64,000 nucleotides of DNA from Candidatus Cloacimonas sp. (lineage in GTDB: Bacteria > Cloacimonadota > Cloacimonadia > Cloacimonadales > Cloacimonadaceae). The notes beneath the pieces were generated by a model. The model had not been told where the DNA came from. It did no database searches and was given only the letters and a program-made list of their open reading frames with translations. Numbering within the stretch: the first letter of the stretch is position 1; every line of letters starts with the position of its first letter. The position numbers and the translations under genes are program-made. Positions 17,802 through 26,723 of the stretch are shown here, in pieces. The stretch covers positions 141,986 through 205,985 of the forward strand of contig JALOCJ010000005.1 in NCBI GenBank assembly GCA_023227825.1. The letters run 5' to 3'.

Positions 17802-18448
17802 AACACAAGACCTGTCTTATAATTCTGCTGCTTTTCTTAGGAATAGCTCCCCTATTGGCATTACCCAAATTCGTATATCCTATTTCTTCTTTAATTTTAC
17901 CGGGAACGGGAGAATTGCTTATGGGCTATAATACAAGAGGAGCTACACTGATAGGAATGGACCTTATTACCATTTATACTTTTATTGCCACCAATCGTGA
18001 AATTGAACTGCAGAAAAAAAACTATATGCAATTTGCCGAACTTTATGCAGGAGTGCCTTATGGAATGCCTAATGAGCACTATCAGGCAGTGCAAGATTAT
18101 CCTAATAGTGATTATTACAACGATATCCAGGAAATGATGGCTCGTAACTATTATTTGATTTATAATTACGACCCTGATTCTTATGAGGAATACATTTCCC
18201 TCAATACTTATCAAGATAATGAAGAATGGAGCTGGCAAAGCGAGGAAAAATGGCAGGAATACAAAGATATCCGGAAACGGCATCAGAAAACCAAGATGAA
18301 TAATCAGCTTGCTTTAGGGCTGATGTTATTGAATAGGAGTATCAGTATTATAGATAGTTCCATTTTATCTAAAAAGCAGCACGGAGAACTCTATTTTATT
18401 CCTTTACCTGCAAATGGTGCAATGCTAAATTATCAAATTAATTTTTAG
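17789..18448 (+). CDS. Exported protein of the paralogous set, second member
   Basis: 219 residues; overlaps the previous gene by 13 bases. Signal TCLIILLLFLGIAPLLALP, then SSLILPGTGELLMGYNTRGA and hydrophobic TLIGMDLITIYTFIA, in the same place as the PG motif of its neighbours. The centre (about 85-150) is rich in Tyr, Glu and Asp with an EWSWQSEEKW stretch, and the end ANGAMLNYQINF resembles the termini of the other two. No enzyme residues. The set may have arisen by tandem duplication and strong divergence. Confidence 0.6.
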   Translation: MEFLKHKTCLIILLLFLGIAPLLALPKFVYPISSLILPGTGELLMGYNTRGATLIGMDLITIYTFIATNREIELQKKNYMQFAELYAGVPYGMPNEHYQAVQDYPNSDYYNDIQEMMARNYYLIYNYDPDSYEEYISLNTYQDNEEWSWQSEEKWQEYKDIRKRHQKTKMNNQLALGLMLLNRSISIIDSSILSKKQHGELYFIPLPANGAMLNYQINF

Positions 18449-18458
18449 GAGAATATCT

Positions 18459-19106
18459 ATGAAGCGTATAGGTATTTTTCTTTTAACTATTCTGCTTTCT
18501 ACAACGCTGTTTGCTCAAAGCAGAGGGCTTTTAACTTTAAAATCCTTTGTAGTTCCAGGATGGTCTCAAATCAGTTCTGAGAGAAATTACGGCTACGCAA
18601 TGCTTACTGCAGAAGCAGTTATAATTGGCTCTATTTATTACTTTCACAGCGAAAGCAAGGTCTTGGAACAGGAATGTTATGAATATGCCATTAAGTTTGC
18701 CCACTTGCATCCCAATGGTTATAATGATGATTTTTTTAAACATTTAGCCCGTTATGAAAGCAGTGGTTTTGATGCCGGGGGCTATAATAATTGGGTGCGT
18801 CAAACAGCTATAGATTTATATCCCGATAATCCCGAAATGCAACAGCAGTATATTAACGATAATGCTTATGGAAATGATAAATATTGGTATTGGGATAGCT
18901 CAAATCATAGAAGCGAATATAATAAAATCCGTAATCGGAGTATGGATTATGATAATTATGCTCTTGTTGCCGGTGGGATAATAATCTTAAATCATTTAGT
19001 GAGCACAATTGATGTTTTAAGGTGGACAGCTCCAGGTAATAAAGCAAATTTGTCCTTTAATCTGCAATATAAAACCCCGATTCTTCAATTAAATTACCAT
19101 TGGTAA
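18459..19106 (+). CDS. Exported protein of the paralogous set, third member
   Basis: 215 residues, AGGAG upstream. Signal peptide MKRIGIFLLTILLSTTLFAQS, then LTLKSFVVPGWSQISSERNY and hydrophobic YAMLTAEAVIIGSIYYFHSE. Next comes a YEYAIKFAHLHPNGYND segment comparable to the YEKYANG and NYMQFAELYAG segments of the two genes before it. It ends LNYHW. As with its neighbours, the function is unknown. The trio follows the M6-like protease on the same strand with overlaps or short gaps and is probably transcribed with it. Confidence 0.62.
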   Translation: MKRIGIFLLTILLSTTLFAQSRGLLTLKSFVVPGWSQISSERNYGYAMLTAEAVIIGSIYYFHSESKVLEQECYEYAIKFAHLHPNGYNDDFFKHLARYESSGFDAGGYNNWVRQTAIDLYPDNPEMQQQYINDNAYGNDKYWYWDSSNHRSEYNKIRNRSMDYDNYALVAGGIIILNHLVSTIDVLRWTAPGNKANLSFNLQYKTPILQLNYHW

Positions 19107-19112
19107 AGTGGG

Positions 19113-19162
19113 TTTACCCTTTTGTTACTTTGCCTAGGGACAAGGCAAAGCATATAGGTAAA
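19113..19162 (+). terminator. Stem-loop at the end of the protease/paralogue operon
   Basis: CTTTGCCT (19128-19135) pairs with AGGCAAAG (19143-19150) around a 7-nt loop, and outer TTTACC/GGTAAA (19113, 19157) can extend it. It lies 6 bp past the stop but has no T tract, so it could be a processing or stability hairpin. Confidence 0.4.
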
Positions 19163-19279
19163 ACAAAAAGAGAGATAAGGGAAAAAGAAACGGGGCTTGC
19201 ATTTTACTCAACTCTCTAAACTTTCTCAACCTTCTAAACCTTTTTTCCCCGTTTCCTTGATAAACTTTTTCTTCCTTCC

Positions 19280-19777
19280 TTAAAGTGGTTTTGTTTCAAT
19301 TCCTTCCTGAAAGTAGAATAGTTTTTCCTCAGGATTTTCCCAGCTATAATGCACTTCTCCAATATAAATTGTGTGATCTCCACTGCGTATTTGAGTTGCA
19401 ATTTCGCATTCAAAACAGGCAACAGCATCCTTTAACACAGGAAGTTTATGTAATTTACCTGCAATATATTCCACTTTGCCCACGGCAAATTTATCCATAT
19501 CCCTACCCGAATTGGAACCGCATAAAGTTAAAAGTGGCTTCATTTTGAGAGAAGGGAAAACTAAATTAAAGTATCTGTTTGCTTCCAAACATTCGTGAGA
19601 GTATCTTGTTTTTCCTATTGAAATTGCAAACATCGGGGGGGTTAAAGAAGTTCGCATAAACCATTCAATGGTAATTAAATTATATCCGCTTTCGGGTTTT
19701 TGGGTTACTACCAATGCCACTTTTGCCGGTAAATGAATTTTACCGTAACTTACAGGTAGTTCAGAGAGCTGAATCAT
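19280..19777 (-). CDS. Flavin reductase-like domain protein
   Basis: 165 residues from the ATG at 19777, which has AAAGGAG in front; a TTG 18 bases upstream is less likely. It is the FMN-binding split-barrel of flavin reductase-like proteins: TIEWFMRTSLTPPMFAISIG, RYSHECLEANRYFNLVFPS, an SGRDMDKF segment and FECEIATQIRSGDHTIYIGE. Such proteins bind FMN and either reduce free flavin or act as small redox proteins in anaerobes (flavoredoxin-like). Monocistronic by position, facing away from both neighbours. Confidence 0.82.
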   Translation of the reverse strand: MIQLSELPVSYGKIHLPAKVALVVTQKPESGYNLITIEWFMRTSLTPPMFAISIGKTRYSHECLEANRYFNLVFPSLKMKPLLTLCGSNSGRDMDKFAVGKVEYIAGKLHKLPVLKDAVACFECEIATQIRSGDHTIYIGEVHYSWENPEEKLFYFQEGIETKPL

Positions 19778-19795
19778 TATTTCTCCTTTGTTCAA

Positions 19796-20501
19796 ATGTC
19801 TTTATTGATAATATAGTGTAAAATTGGCTTTTTCCAAAAGGGAAAATAAGTTTATTTTTACAAAGCGAAAAAGAGATATAAGTGAAAATAGAGATAGGAG
19901 AATTTAGAATTGACGATAAATAAATATTTTGCTATATGAAAATTAGGTTATAAGCAAGAAATTGCTTTCATAATTTTGTTTCTTGAGATAACTTTTGCCC
20001 TGTATATGACTCGTTATAACCTATAGAATTATCTCTCAATGATCACCTAGATGACACAGATTGATAATTTTAATTCTGCTCTTCAAACCCAAAATATTGT
20101 CTAACTAATCGCTATAAATTCGCACTGCCAAATTAGTTCGCGGTTAGAGAAAAAATTATTTCAGCAGTTACAACTTCTAATTTACAAATTAGTTACTTTT
20201 GCCTTAGCAGATTATTAAATAAAAAATGAGCGCAATCTGTGCCCTCTTTTATTGGGGAAAAATGTGCTCTCCGAAAGCAGTTTAAAAGTAAACGCTTAAA
20301 TTATTGATTCTTAATCACTTCCTAGGCAACCCCGTAACACTGCCCTAACACTTCCGTAACATTTCCCTAACGAAGTTAAGGGATCGTTACGGAAGTGTTT
20401 AATAGTTATTAAGTTTAGGAGAAGGCAAGCAGAAGGCAAAAATAAATGCGAGGAAAAAATGGCACTTGACAGAGAAGCTATCTTAGAAAAAAGATAAAAA
20501 T
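19796..20501. other. Intergenic, 706 bp, with a long hairpin near the pgpH end
   Basis: AT-rich and without a credible gene. TAGGTTATAA (19944) is matched by TTATAACCTA (20014), a 10-bp inverted pair 60 bp apart. Nearest pgpH are several CCnTAACA-type short repeats and the inverted repeat listed separately. TTGACA at 20466-20471 could be a -35 box, but no good -10 box follows. Confidence 0.5.
20347..20399 (+). promoter_or_regulatory. 14-bp inverted repeat / long hairpin upstream of pgpH
   Basis: AACACTTCCGTAAC (20347-20360) is exactly complementary to 20386-20399, and the inside (TCCCTAAC GAA GTTAAGGGA) can pair further with one bulge. It lies about 100 bp before the pgpH start. It may be a terminator of an unseen transcript, a leader structure or an operator. 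Confidence 0.45.
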
Positions 20502-22598
20502 ATGAATTCTAAATACATACTTTATTGTGCAGTAACGGCTTTAATAATTGTTGGTATTTACCAAATAGCAGCCCTTGGACGGGTTAATTACCCTGAATAT
20601 AATTTGAAAGAAGGACAAGTTTCGGAAGTGGAGATAATTGCTCCCTTTGATTTTCCTGTTCTAAAATCACCTCAAGAGCTGGCTGAAGAAAAGGAAGAAG
20701 TGCTTTCCAAGGTTGATAAGCCGTATGAAATTTCGGAAGAACCGCTATTTGAGGTAATTAGCAATCTGGATAATATTTATGCTGTTCTATATACAATTGA
20801 GCCAACTGATGATTTGGAAAAAATTGCTGCGGATTTAAAACGCGCCGGTTATACCTTTTCTCCCGAGGCACTGGAGTTTACTTTGCGTTCATCTTTACGG
20901 GATAAAATTTACGAATCCCTGCGGAGTGAACTGGGAATTTTATATAAACAAGGGATTTATGAATCACTGGAAAAGGATAGTATCCTGATTTATCAAAATA
21001 ACACTGCTGAAAAAAGAGTTAAAAGTGATTTTCTTTCCAGGGAAAAAGCAAAGGAAGCTCTCCTGAATAAATTTCCCGAAGCAGAGACCTTTATCAGTGA
21101 ATTTACGGAACAATTTCTCAAGCCCAATCTGCTGGTGAACGAAGAAAAACTGAATGAACTCCATCAAAGTTCCCTGCAAACAGTTCAGCCAAGCGAAGGA
21201 ATGGTCTTAAAAAACGAAGTTATAGTGCGAAAAAACTCACGCGTTACAGAGGAAGAAGTTAGGAAACTGGAATCCCTGCAAGAAGCATATCGGCGCGAAA
21301 AAATTCGCAAATCACCGCTGCAGGAATTGTTTTTATCCCTCGGTTTATTGATGTATATTTTCGTAGTTATCTTTCTGGCAAATCATTATTACGGAGTTCA
21401 AAGCAAAGAAGAAAAGATACCGGTAGCGGATTTTCTGCCTGTAAATCTGGGATTTATGGTGTTGGTTATTTTAACGGTTCTCAGCAATTTTGTTCTTTCC
21501 AGCAGTAATCTTATTATACCTTTTGCATTGTTTGCTATTGCAGGAGCGATTTTAGTCAATTTTGAATTCGGACTTCTTTACAGCGTTTGTAATATATTGA
21601 TTATCAGTCCTTTCCTGAATTGGGAAACATTCACTCCGGTAATAATGATCTTATCTACTATAATGTGTCTGTTAATTTTACGGCGTCAAAAGGTCTGGCA
21701 TGAATATCTGATGATTTGGTTATATTTAATTATTTCTTTGCTAGTTGTTATTATTTGCCTGGGAATTTACAAGAGAGATTCCATAATAACTATAATGCGT
21801 TCAATAGGTTATGCTTTTATTTCGGCATCTTTAAGCATAACCGGTATTTTATTGATTGTTCCCTATTATGAAAAAAAATGGAACAGAGCAACAAAACAGA
21901 CCCTATTGGAACTTTTGGATTTTAATCATCCCCTGCTTAAACGACTGGCAACTGAGGCAGTTGGAACTTATCATCATTCTTTAGTAGTGGGAAACCTGGC
22001 AGAACATAGTGCTGAAGCAATTGGAGCTAATCCTCTTTTAGCTAGAGTAGGAAGTTATTATCACGATATAGGTAAAATTATCAATCCTGAAATATTTACG
22101 GAAAATAATGAAGATTCCGGCGAAATTCATTCTCAAATGGAGCCGGAGGAAAGTGCTCAATTAATTCGTAATCATGTAACCGAAGGCATTACTTTGGCAA
22201 AAAAATACAAAATTCCCCAACCGGTTATAGATATTATAATGCAACATCATGGCGATATGATAATTCGTTATTTTTATGAAAAAGCAAATAAAGAAGGAAA
22301 GGAACTGGATACAAATGCTTATCGCTATCCCGGTCCCCGACCTCAAACCAAGGAAGCAGCTTTAGTAATGCTGGCAGATATTGTAGAATCCACTACAAAA
22401 GCGAAAGAAATTGAAAATGAAACAGATATCGCTAAGATTATTGATGACACCATTAATTATTTACTGAAAGAAAAACAGTTTGAAGAAGCACCGATTTCTC
22501 TGAAAGATTTGAAAATAGTTAAACAGAGCTTTATTCCGGTTTTGGAAAGTATTTATCGGAAACGACTTGACTATCCTGAAGCCCAAAAAGATGAATAG
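20502..22598 (+). CDS. pgpH: 7TM-HD family cyclic-di-AMP phosphodiesterase (PgpH/YqfF type)
   Basis: 698 residues. One N-terminal TM helix, a long extracytoplasmic 7TMR-HDED region (about 30-285), then seven membrane helices (about 285-470) and a cytoplasmic HD domain. The HD residues are visible as HHSLVVGNLAEHSAEAIG, YYHDIGKI (the HDIG motif) and IMQHHGD, with the last catalytic Asp in MLADIVESTTKA. The family hydrolyses c-di-AMP to pApA and so controls osmolyte and cell-wall homeostasis. Adjacency to ybeY and a CorC-like gene is a common bacterial order. The stop overlaps the ybeY start by 8 bases. Confidence 0.92.
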   Translation: MNSKYILYCAVTALIIVGIYQIAALGRVNYPEYNLKEGQVSEVEIIAPFDFPVLKSPQELAEEKEEVLSKVDKPYEISEEPLFEVISNLDNIYAVLYTIEPTDDLEKIAADLKRAGYTFSPEALEFTLRSSLRDKIYESLRSELGILYKQGIYESLEKDSILIYQNNTAEKRVKSDFLSREKAKEALLNKFPEAETFISEFTEQFLKPNLLVNEEKLNELHQSSLQTVQPSEGMVLKNEVIVRKNSRVTEEEVRKLESLQEAYRREKIRKSPLQELFLSLGLLMYIFVVIFLANHYYGVQSKEEKIPVADFLPVNLGFMVLVILTVLSNFVLSSSNLIIPFALFAIAGAILVNFEFGLLYSVCNILIISPFLNWETFTPVIMILSTIMCLLILRRQKVWHEYLMIWLYLIISLLVVIICLGIYKRDSIITIMRSIGYAFISASLSITGILLIVPYYEKKWNRATKQTLLELLDFNHPLLKRLATEAVGTYHHSLVVGNLAEHSAEAIGANPLLARVGSYYHDIGKIINPEIFTENNEDSGEIHSQMEPEESAQLIRNHVTEGITLAKKYKIPQPVIDIIMQHHGDMIIRYFYEKANKEGKELDTNAYRYPGPRPQTKEAALVMLADIVESTTKAKEIENETDIAKIIDDTINYLLKEKQFEEAPISLKDLKIVKQSFIPVLESIYRKRLDYPEAQKDE

Positions 22599-23055
22599 TT
22601 TAGAACTAATTGGAGAAACAATAATCCCTGAATCCGAACAGGAAAAAATCGCAGCGCTGATTTGCTCTTGTGAAGACCCTGAACATACTTATCAGATATG
22701 TGTTAAAACAGTGGATAGTGAAACGATGAAACATTACAATAAACGCTATCGGGGGTTAAATGAAACTACTGATATTTTAAGTTTTATTACTGCGGATTTA
22801 CCTGCTTGTGAAATAGAGATAACTGATTCGGAAGATGAATTTTCCACTAAGCCCATTCGTATTTGTGATATTATTATTGACATAAATCAGCTTTTACAGC
22901 AAAAGGGAATCAGAAATATGGAAGAAGAATATCGCGCTGTTTTGATCCATGGTCTCTTACATTTGGTTGGTTATGACCATATCCACAGTGCAGATGCAGA
23001 AAAAATGAAAAAAAAAGAAGAATATTATTTCAGACAAACACAAGGTGAATTATAA
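22591..23055 (+). CDS. ybeY: Endoribonuclease YbeY (rRNA maturation / ribosome quality control)
   Basis: 154 residues from the ATG overlapping the pgpH stop. The metal-binding signature HGLLHLVGYDH is present (HGxLHLxGYDH, three histidines), with upstream NKRYRGLNETTDILSF (the RxxxxxTDVLSF motif) and an EEEYRAVLIHG helix. It functions in 16S rRNA 3' end maturation and ribosome quality control. The middle has an acidic insertion (EIEITDSEDEFS). Full length for the family. Confidence 0.94.
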   Translation: MNSLELIGETIIPESEQEKIAALICSCEDPEHTYQICVKTVDSETMKHYNKRYRGLNETTDILSFITADLPACEIEITDSEDEFSTKPIRICDIIIDINQLLQQKGIRNMEEEYRAVLIHGLLHLVGYDHIHSADAEKMKKKEEYYFRQTQGEL

Positions 23056-23057
23056 CA

Positions 23058-24311
23058 GTGGATGACGGTAAGGCATTTATAATTATTGTCCTTTTTGCGT
23101 TATCAGCTTTTTTTTCCGGCTCGGAAACTGCTCTTTTTTCGCTTTCACGCATTCAGCTGAAACGCTTGGAAAACAGCAATAAAAGCAGTGCAAAAAGGAT
23201 TATCAAATTACTTGGTAAACCCAGGCAGTTACTGATAACTTTGCTTTTAGGCAATACTTTTGTAAACCTGGCAATTTCCTCATTCGGAACTTTACTGGCA
23301 TTACAAATTGGAATTAAATACGGTTATACAGAATCATCGGTAGTAACAGTGCAAATTATCATTACTACTATTCTGATTTTATTTTTAGGTGAAATAACTC
23401 CCAAACTTATTGCTCTTTCTAAGGCAGATAGTTTTAGCAAAATTTTATCCCTACCGCTAATGGGATTTCGCATAATCTTTTTCCCGGCTGTTTGGCTTTT
23501 GGAAAAAATAAGTGAACTGATTTCCAGCCGCAAACCAGTTGACCGTTATGTAGGAACACAATTTACTCACGAGGAATTTCACAATTTACTGCAATCCGAA
23601 AGCAGCAGCCACACTTTGGAAGAACACGAAAAGAAAATGCTGGTAGGTCTTTTTAGATTTAAAGAAGCAGAAATAAAAGAGATTTATGTGCCGCGGGTAA
23701 AAATTACGGCAATAGAAGAAAACCAATCACTTGAGGAATTGAAACAAATTATTATAGACAGCGGTTATTCCAGAATTCCTGTTTATCGTGGCAGTATAGA
23801 TGAAATTGTAGGAATTATATATGTGAAAGACCTTCTGCTGTATCCAGAAAAGAAAACAATTAAAGAATTGCTGCGTCCCGTATGGTTCGTAACAGAAAAT
23901 ATGAAAGTGCAGACCTTGTTAAATCAATTCAAACAGAAAAAATTACAAATAGCAATAGTGGTTGATGAATATGGTGGCACAAGCGGTATAATATCCCTGG
24001 AAGATATTCTGGAAGAAATAGTTGGCGATATTAGAGATGAATATGATAAAGATGAAATACCCGAACTGATAAAAAAAGATGAAAATACCTATATTTTAAG
24101 CGGCAATTTCAGCGTTCGCCAGTTTAATGAGGTTTTTTCTACGGAAATTTCTGTGGAGGACTATGATAATATAGCTGAATTTCTACTATCTTACTTCAAT
24201 AATGTTCCTGCCGTTGGTGCAACTGCAAAATATGATGATAAGCTGGAGTTTACTGTTTTAGATGCGGACGAGAAAAGCATTAAACAAATTCAGGTGAAAA
24301 TCAATCTGTGA
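23058..24311 (+). CDS. CNNM/CorC-family membrane protein (DUF21, CBS pair, transporter-associated domain)
   Basis: 417 residues, GTG start with AAGGTG upstream. The DUF21 domain with four helices (about 1-170) holds the motif FFSGSETALFSLSRIQLKRL and LLGNTFVNLAISSFGTLLA. Two CBS domains follow (about 205-320: VPRVKITAIEE, YSRIPVYRG, VDEYGGTSGIISLEDILEEI), then a C-terminal transporter-associated (CorC_HlyC) domain. Family members are linked to magnesium or cobalt efflux. It is co-transcribed with ybeY, equivalent to ybeX order elsewhere. The final TGA overlaps the next gene's GTG. Confidence 0.9.
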   Translation: MDDGKAFIIIVLFALSAFFSGSETALFSLSRIQLKRLENSNKSSAKRIIKLLGKPRQLLITLLLGNTFVNLAISSFGTLLALQIGIKYGYTESSVVTVQIIITTILILFLGEITPKLIALSKADSFSKILSLPLMGFRIIFFPAVWLLEKISELISSRKPVDRYVGTQFTHEEFHNLLQSESSSHTLEEHEKKMLVGLFRFKEAEIKEIYVPRVKITAIEENQSLEELKQIIIDSGYSRIPVYRGSIDEIVGIIYVKDLLLYPEKKTIKELLRPVWFVTENMKVQTLLNQFKQKKLQIAIVVDEYGGTSGIISLEDILEEIVGDIRDEYDKDEIPELIKKDENTYILSGNFSVRQFNEVFSTEISVEDYDNIAEFLLSYFNNVPAVGATAKYDDKLEFTVLDADEKSIKQIQVKINL

Positions 24312-25024
24312 GAATTGTCCTGAAATACTTTTTCACCTTATTATTATTTTGTCACAGTATGCTAACTGCTTTAACTGCTGAGTACTATATGAAAGCATTA
24401 GGAATAAAACTGGCTAAAATAAGTATCCGGATTAGTGAAAATGAACCATTTATAAAAATAAAAGTCAACTCGCTGAAAGAGGCAGCTCTTTTCCTTCAAA
24501 TAAATAACAGTTACTTCATTAAACATAACGGTTCCTATCAGCCCATAACCTATACTCGTGTTATCCGTCAAAAAAATGTTAATGATGAAATTACTGTAAA
24601 TTATAATCATAATACAGCTCAAGCTACTATGTTTCGCCTCTCGGATAATAGCACTAGCCAATATGCTATTGCAAAAAACAGCCGGGATGTCTATTCTCTT
24701 CTGGCAGAAGTTATAACGGGAAAAGTGCCAACAGGAATTTATCCCATTGATGCTAATGGTATAAACTGGCAGGCAAAAGTTGTTCAACTCACTTCTGAAA
24801 CCGTTGATACCCACCTTGGCAAATACTACGCAAAACATTATGAAATAACTTTCCAAAATCTGACAGAGAAAAAGATGCCTTATATTGATATGGTAACCTT
24901 TAATATGCTGCAAGAAAACAGTAAACTGAACCTGTGGGTTTATGACAATCAATATGCTGTGAAGGCAACCTTTAAAAAGAAAGGACTCTCTTCAAGCTGG
25001 GAACTGATAACTCTTAAAAAATGA
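24308..25024 (+). CDS. DUF3108-like exported protein
   Basis: 238 residues, GTG start overlapping the CorC-like stop (GTGA). Signal peptide IVLKYFFTLLLFCHSMLTA. The rest is an all-beta pattern (YYMKALGIKLAKISIRI early, YPIDANGINWQAKVVQL in the middle, and a terminal WVYDNQYAVKATFKKKG) resembling DUF3108 periplasmic proteins, which look like lipoprotein-carrier-type half-barrels. No catalytic residues. Its place after a membrane-protein operon suggests an envelope role. Family assignment is tentative. Confidence 0.6.
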   Translation: MRIVLKYFFTLLLFCHSMLTALTAEYYMKALGIKLAKISIRISENEPFIKIKVNSLKEAALFLQINNSYFIKHNGSYQPITYTRVIRQKNVNDEITVNYNHNTAQATMFRLSDNSTSQYAIAKNSRDVYSLLAEVITGKVPTGIYPIDANGINWQAKVVQLTSETVDTHLGKYYAKHYEITFQNLTEKKMPYIDMVTFNMLQENSKLNLWVYDNQYAVKATFKKKGLSSSWELITLKK

Positions 25025-25096
25025 TATTCTCGGATTTCAAAAAGATGCCGATCTGCGGAGAGCTCCTTCTAAACAGCTACAATAAAATCCGTTTAT

Positions 25097-25122
25097 TGTG
25101 TAGTCGGAGGACGCTGTTCCTC
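25097..25122. repeat. 26-bp dispersed element, inverted copy at 36.2 kb
   Basis: The segment TGTAGTCGGAGGACGCTGTT with its flanks recurs in reverse complement at 36227-36252 with 24 of 26 bases equal. Both copies lie just before the ribosome-binding region of a gene. Confidence 0.6.
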
Positions 25123-25142
25123 AACAATTTCAGAATAAAAAA

Positions 25143-25499
25143 ATGAAATTCTTGCGGACTATTTACCCAACTCTTATTTGGTTTTGCCTTATCTGGATTT
25201 TATCTTCTCTGCCTTCTCAACATATTCCATCGGTGAATATTACTTGTTTTGACAAACTGGAACATATTGGTGTTTATGCTGTTTTGAGCTGTTTACTTGG
25301 ATACTGGCTAAGTTTTAAGGACTGGAAATTAACAATTGTAATTCTTATTTATTTAGTTCTTTTGCTCCTTGCCGGTTTGGATGAGTATCATCAGACCTAT
25401 ATTCCCGGTCGTGAAGTTTCCCTATATGATTTTATGGCAAATTCTGCTGGAATCATAATTGGTTTTTTATTTTTCCTGCACCAATATGATAGAAGTTGA
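25143..25499 (+). CDS. VanZ-like family membrane protein
   Basis: 118 residues with about four helices. VanZ-like pattern: LSSLPSQHIPSVNITCFDKLEHIGVYAVLS (the D-K-x-x-H motif), then DEYHQTYIPGREVSLYDFMANSAG, with the conserved E-x-x-Q...PGR and D/N residues. VanZ-like proteins are small membrane proteins, some linked to glycopeptide resistance, mostly of unknown role. The 3' end overlaps the ABC ATPase gene by 14 bases. Confidence 0.85.
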   Translation: MKFLRTIYPTLIWFCLIWILSSLPSQHIPSVNITCFDKLEHIGVYAVLSCLLGYWLSFKDWKLTIVILIYLVLLLLAGLDEYHQTYIPGREVSLYDFMANSAGIIIGFLFFLHQYDRS

Positions 25500-26202
25500 T
25501 AAGCTCTGCGTTTCTCTAAATAATAGAGAAATTTTGGCGGATATTAGTTTCTCGCTTGATAATGGTAACAATTTAGTTATTTTAGGGCGTAGCGGTAGCG
25601 GAAAAACTGTTTTAATCAAAACCCTACTGGGAATTTATTTTCCTGTTTCCGGCAGTGTAATTATTGATGGAATAGATATTCACCGCTCTACGGAAGAACA
25701 AAGGAAAGCAACCAAAAAACGCTTTGCAATGGTTTTCCAAAATGCAGCTTTGCTTGATTCCTTTACTGTTCTGCAAAATGTTGCCCTACCGCTTTATGAA
25801 CGCGGTGAAAAAGACGCTATCCTGATAAAAGAAAGAGTATCTAAATGTCTGCAAATGGTTGGACTGGAAAATACCGTAAACCTTTATCCTGCCGAGCTTA
25901 GTGGTGGTATGCGTAAAAGAATTGGCATTGCCAGAGCTTTAGTTTATGAGCCGGATTATATTATTTTTGATGAACCTGTTTCCGGATTGGACCCTATAAC
26001 TTCCAAAGAAATTATGTTTTACATTACTCGCATCGTGGAGACAGCTTCCGCTACTTTGATAACTATTACCCATGAACTGAAAGATATTCAAACAATTGGC
26101 AATCAGATTTTATTTTTAGATGCCGGCAGGGTCGTTTTCAATGGCAAAACAAATGACTTATCACAATCACCTGATCCCCTCCTGCAAGAATACTTACAAT
26201 GA
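25486..26202 (+). CDS. MlaF-like ABC transporter ATPase
   Basis: 238 residues from the ATG inside the vanZ-like end; an upstream in-frame ATG would add nine residues with no family similarity. Walker A GRSGSGKTVLIK, Q-loop VFQNAALLDSFTV, signature LSGGMRKRIGIARAL, Walker B YIIFDEPVSGLDP and H-loop TITHELKD. The SGGMRKR signature and the GSGKTVLIK loop are characteristic of MlaF/Ttg2A, the phospholipid-transport ATPase of Gram-negative envelopes. No MlaE or MlaD gene is adjacent here, so those partners must be elsewhere. Confidence 0.85.
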   Translation: MIEVDKLCVSLNNREILADISFSLDNGNNLVILGRSGSGKTVLIKTLLGIYFPVSGSVIIDGIDIHRSTEEQRKATKKRFAMVFQNAALLDSFTVLQNVALPLYERGEKDAILIKERVSKCLQMVGLENTVNLYPAELSGGMRKRIGIARALVYEPDYIIFDEPVSGLDPITSKEIMFYITRIVETASATLITITHELKDIQTIGNQILFLDAGRVVFNGKTNDLSQSPDPLLQEYLQ

Positions 26203-26723
26203 ATATTCACGATAAATCAAATCTCACTCAACTGGCTTTTTATACTGCTGTTGCTGCTTCAATTCACATTGTAGAAGACCTTATAATGCGAATGTTGCCT
26301 CTTCCCTTTGTCCGACTTGGTTTTTCTAACATTGTTATTCTCTATCTTATTTGCCACAATAGAATTTGGGAAGCATTTATCGTTAACATCAGTAAAACTC
26401 TATTAAGCGGAATTGTTACCCTCACTTTGCTTAGTCCTTCTACTTTGTTATCCTTAACTGGAGGTATTGCTGCTATTATTATTATGGTTTTAGTGCGGTG
26501 GTTACATTGGGGATTGGGGATTTACGGAATCAGTATATGCGGAGCTATTACACATAATCTTATGCAGTTAGCTATGGTTCGTGCCATCTTAATCCGCAGT
26601 GATAAAGTTTTTGTATTGACACCAATCCTGCTCTCAATTGCCTTGATTAGCGGCAGCATAATTGCCTACTTAACCTTATATATAGATAGGAAAAGCGAAA
26701 AAGCTAAAATAACAGAAAGATGA
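26199..26723 (+). CDS. Gx transporter family / heptaprenyl diphosphate synthase component I-like membrane protein
   Basis: 174 residues, five or six hydrophobic helices. Motif AVAASIHIVEDLIMRMLPLP followed by FVRLGFSNI matches the family (conserved E near the first helix, PxxRLG, N). GIVTLTLLSPSTLLSLTGG and GAITHNLMQLA are typical continuations. The family is named for a heptaprenyl diphosphate synthase subunit but is more likely a small ECF-S-like transporter. It overlaps the ABC gene and the PBP1A gene by ATGA-type junctions, so it is one transcription unit. Confidence 0.82.
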   Translation: MNIHDKSNLTQLAFYTAVAASIHIVEDLIMRMLPLPFVRLGFSNIVILYLICHNRIWEAFIVNISKTLLSGIVTLTLLSPSTLLSLTGGIAAIIIMVLVRWLHWGLGIYGISICGAITHNLMQLAMVRAILIRSDKVFVLTPILLSIALISGSIIAYLTLYIDRKSEKAKITER

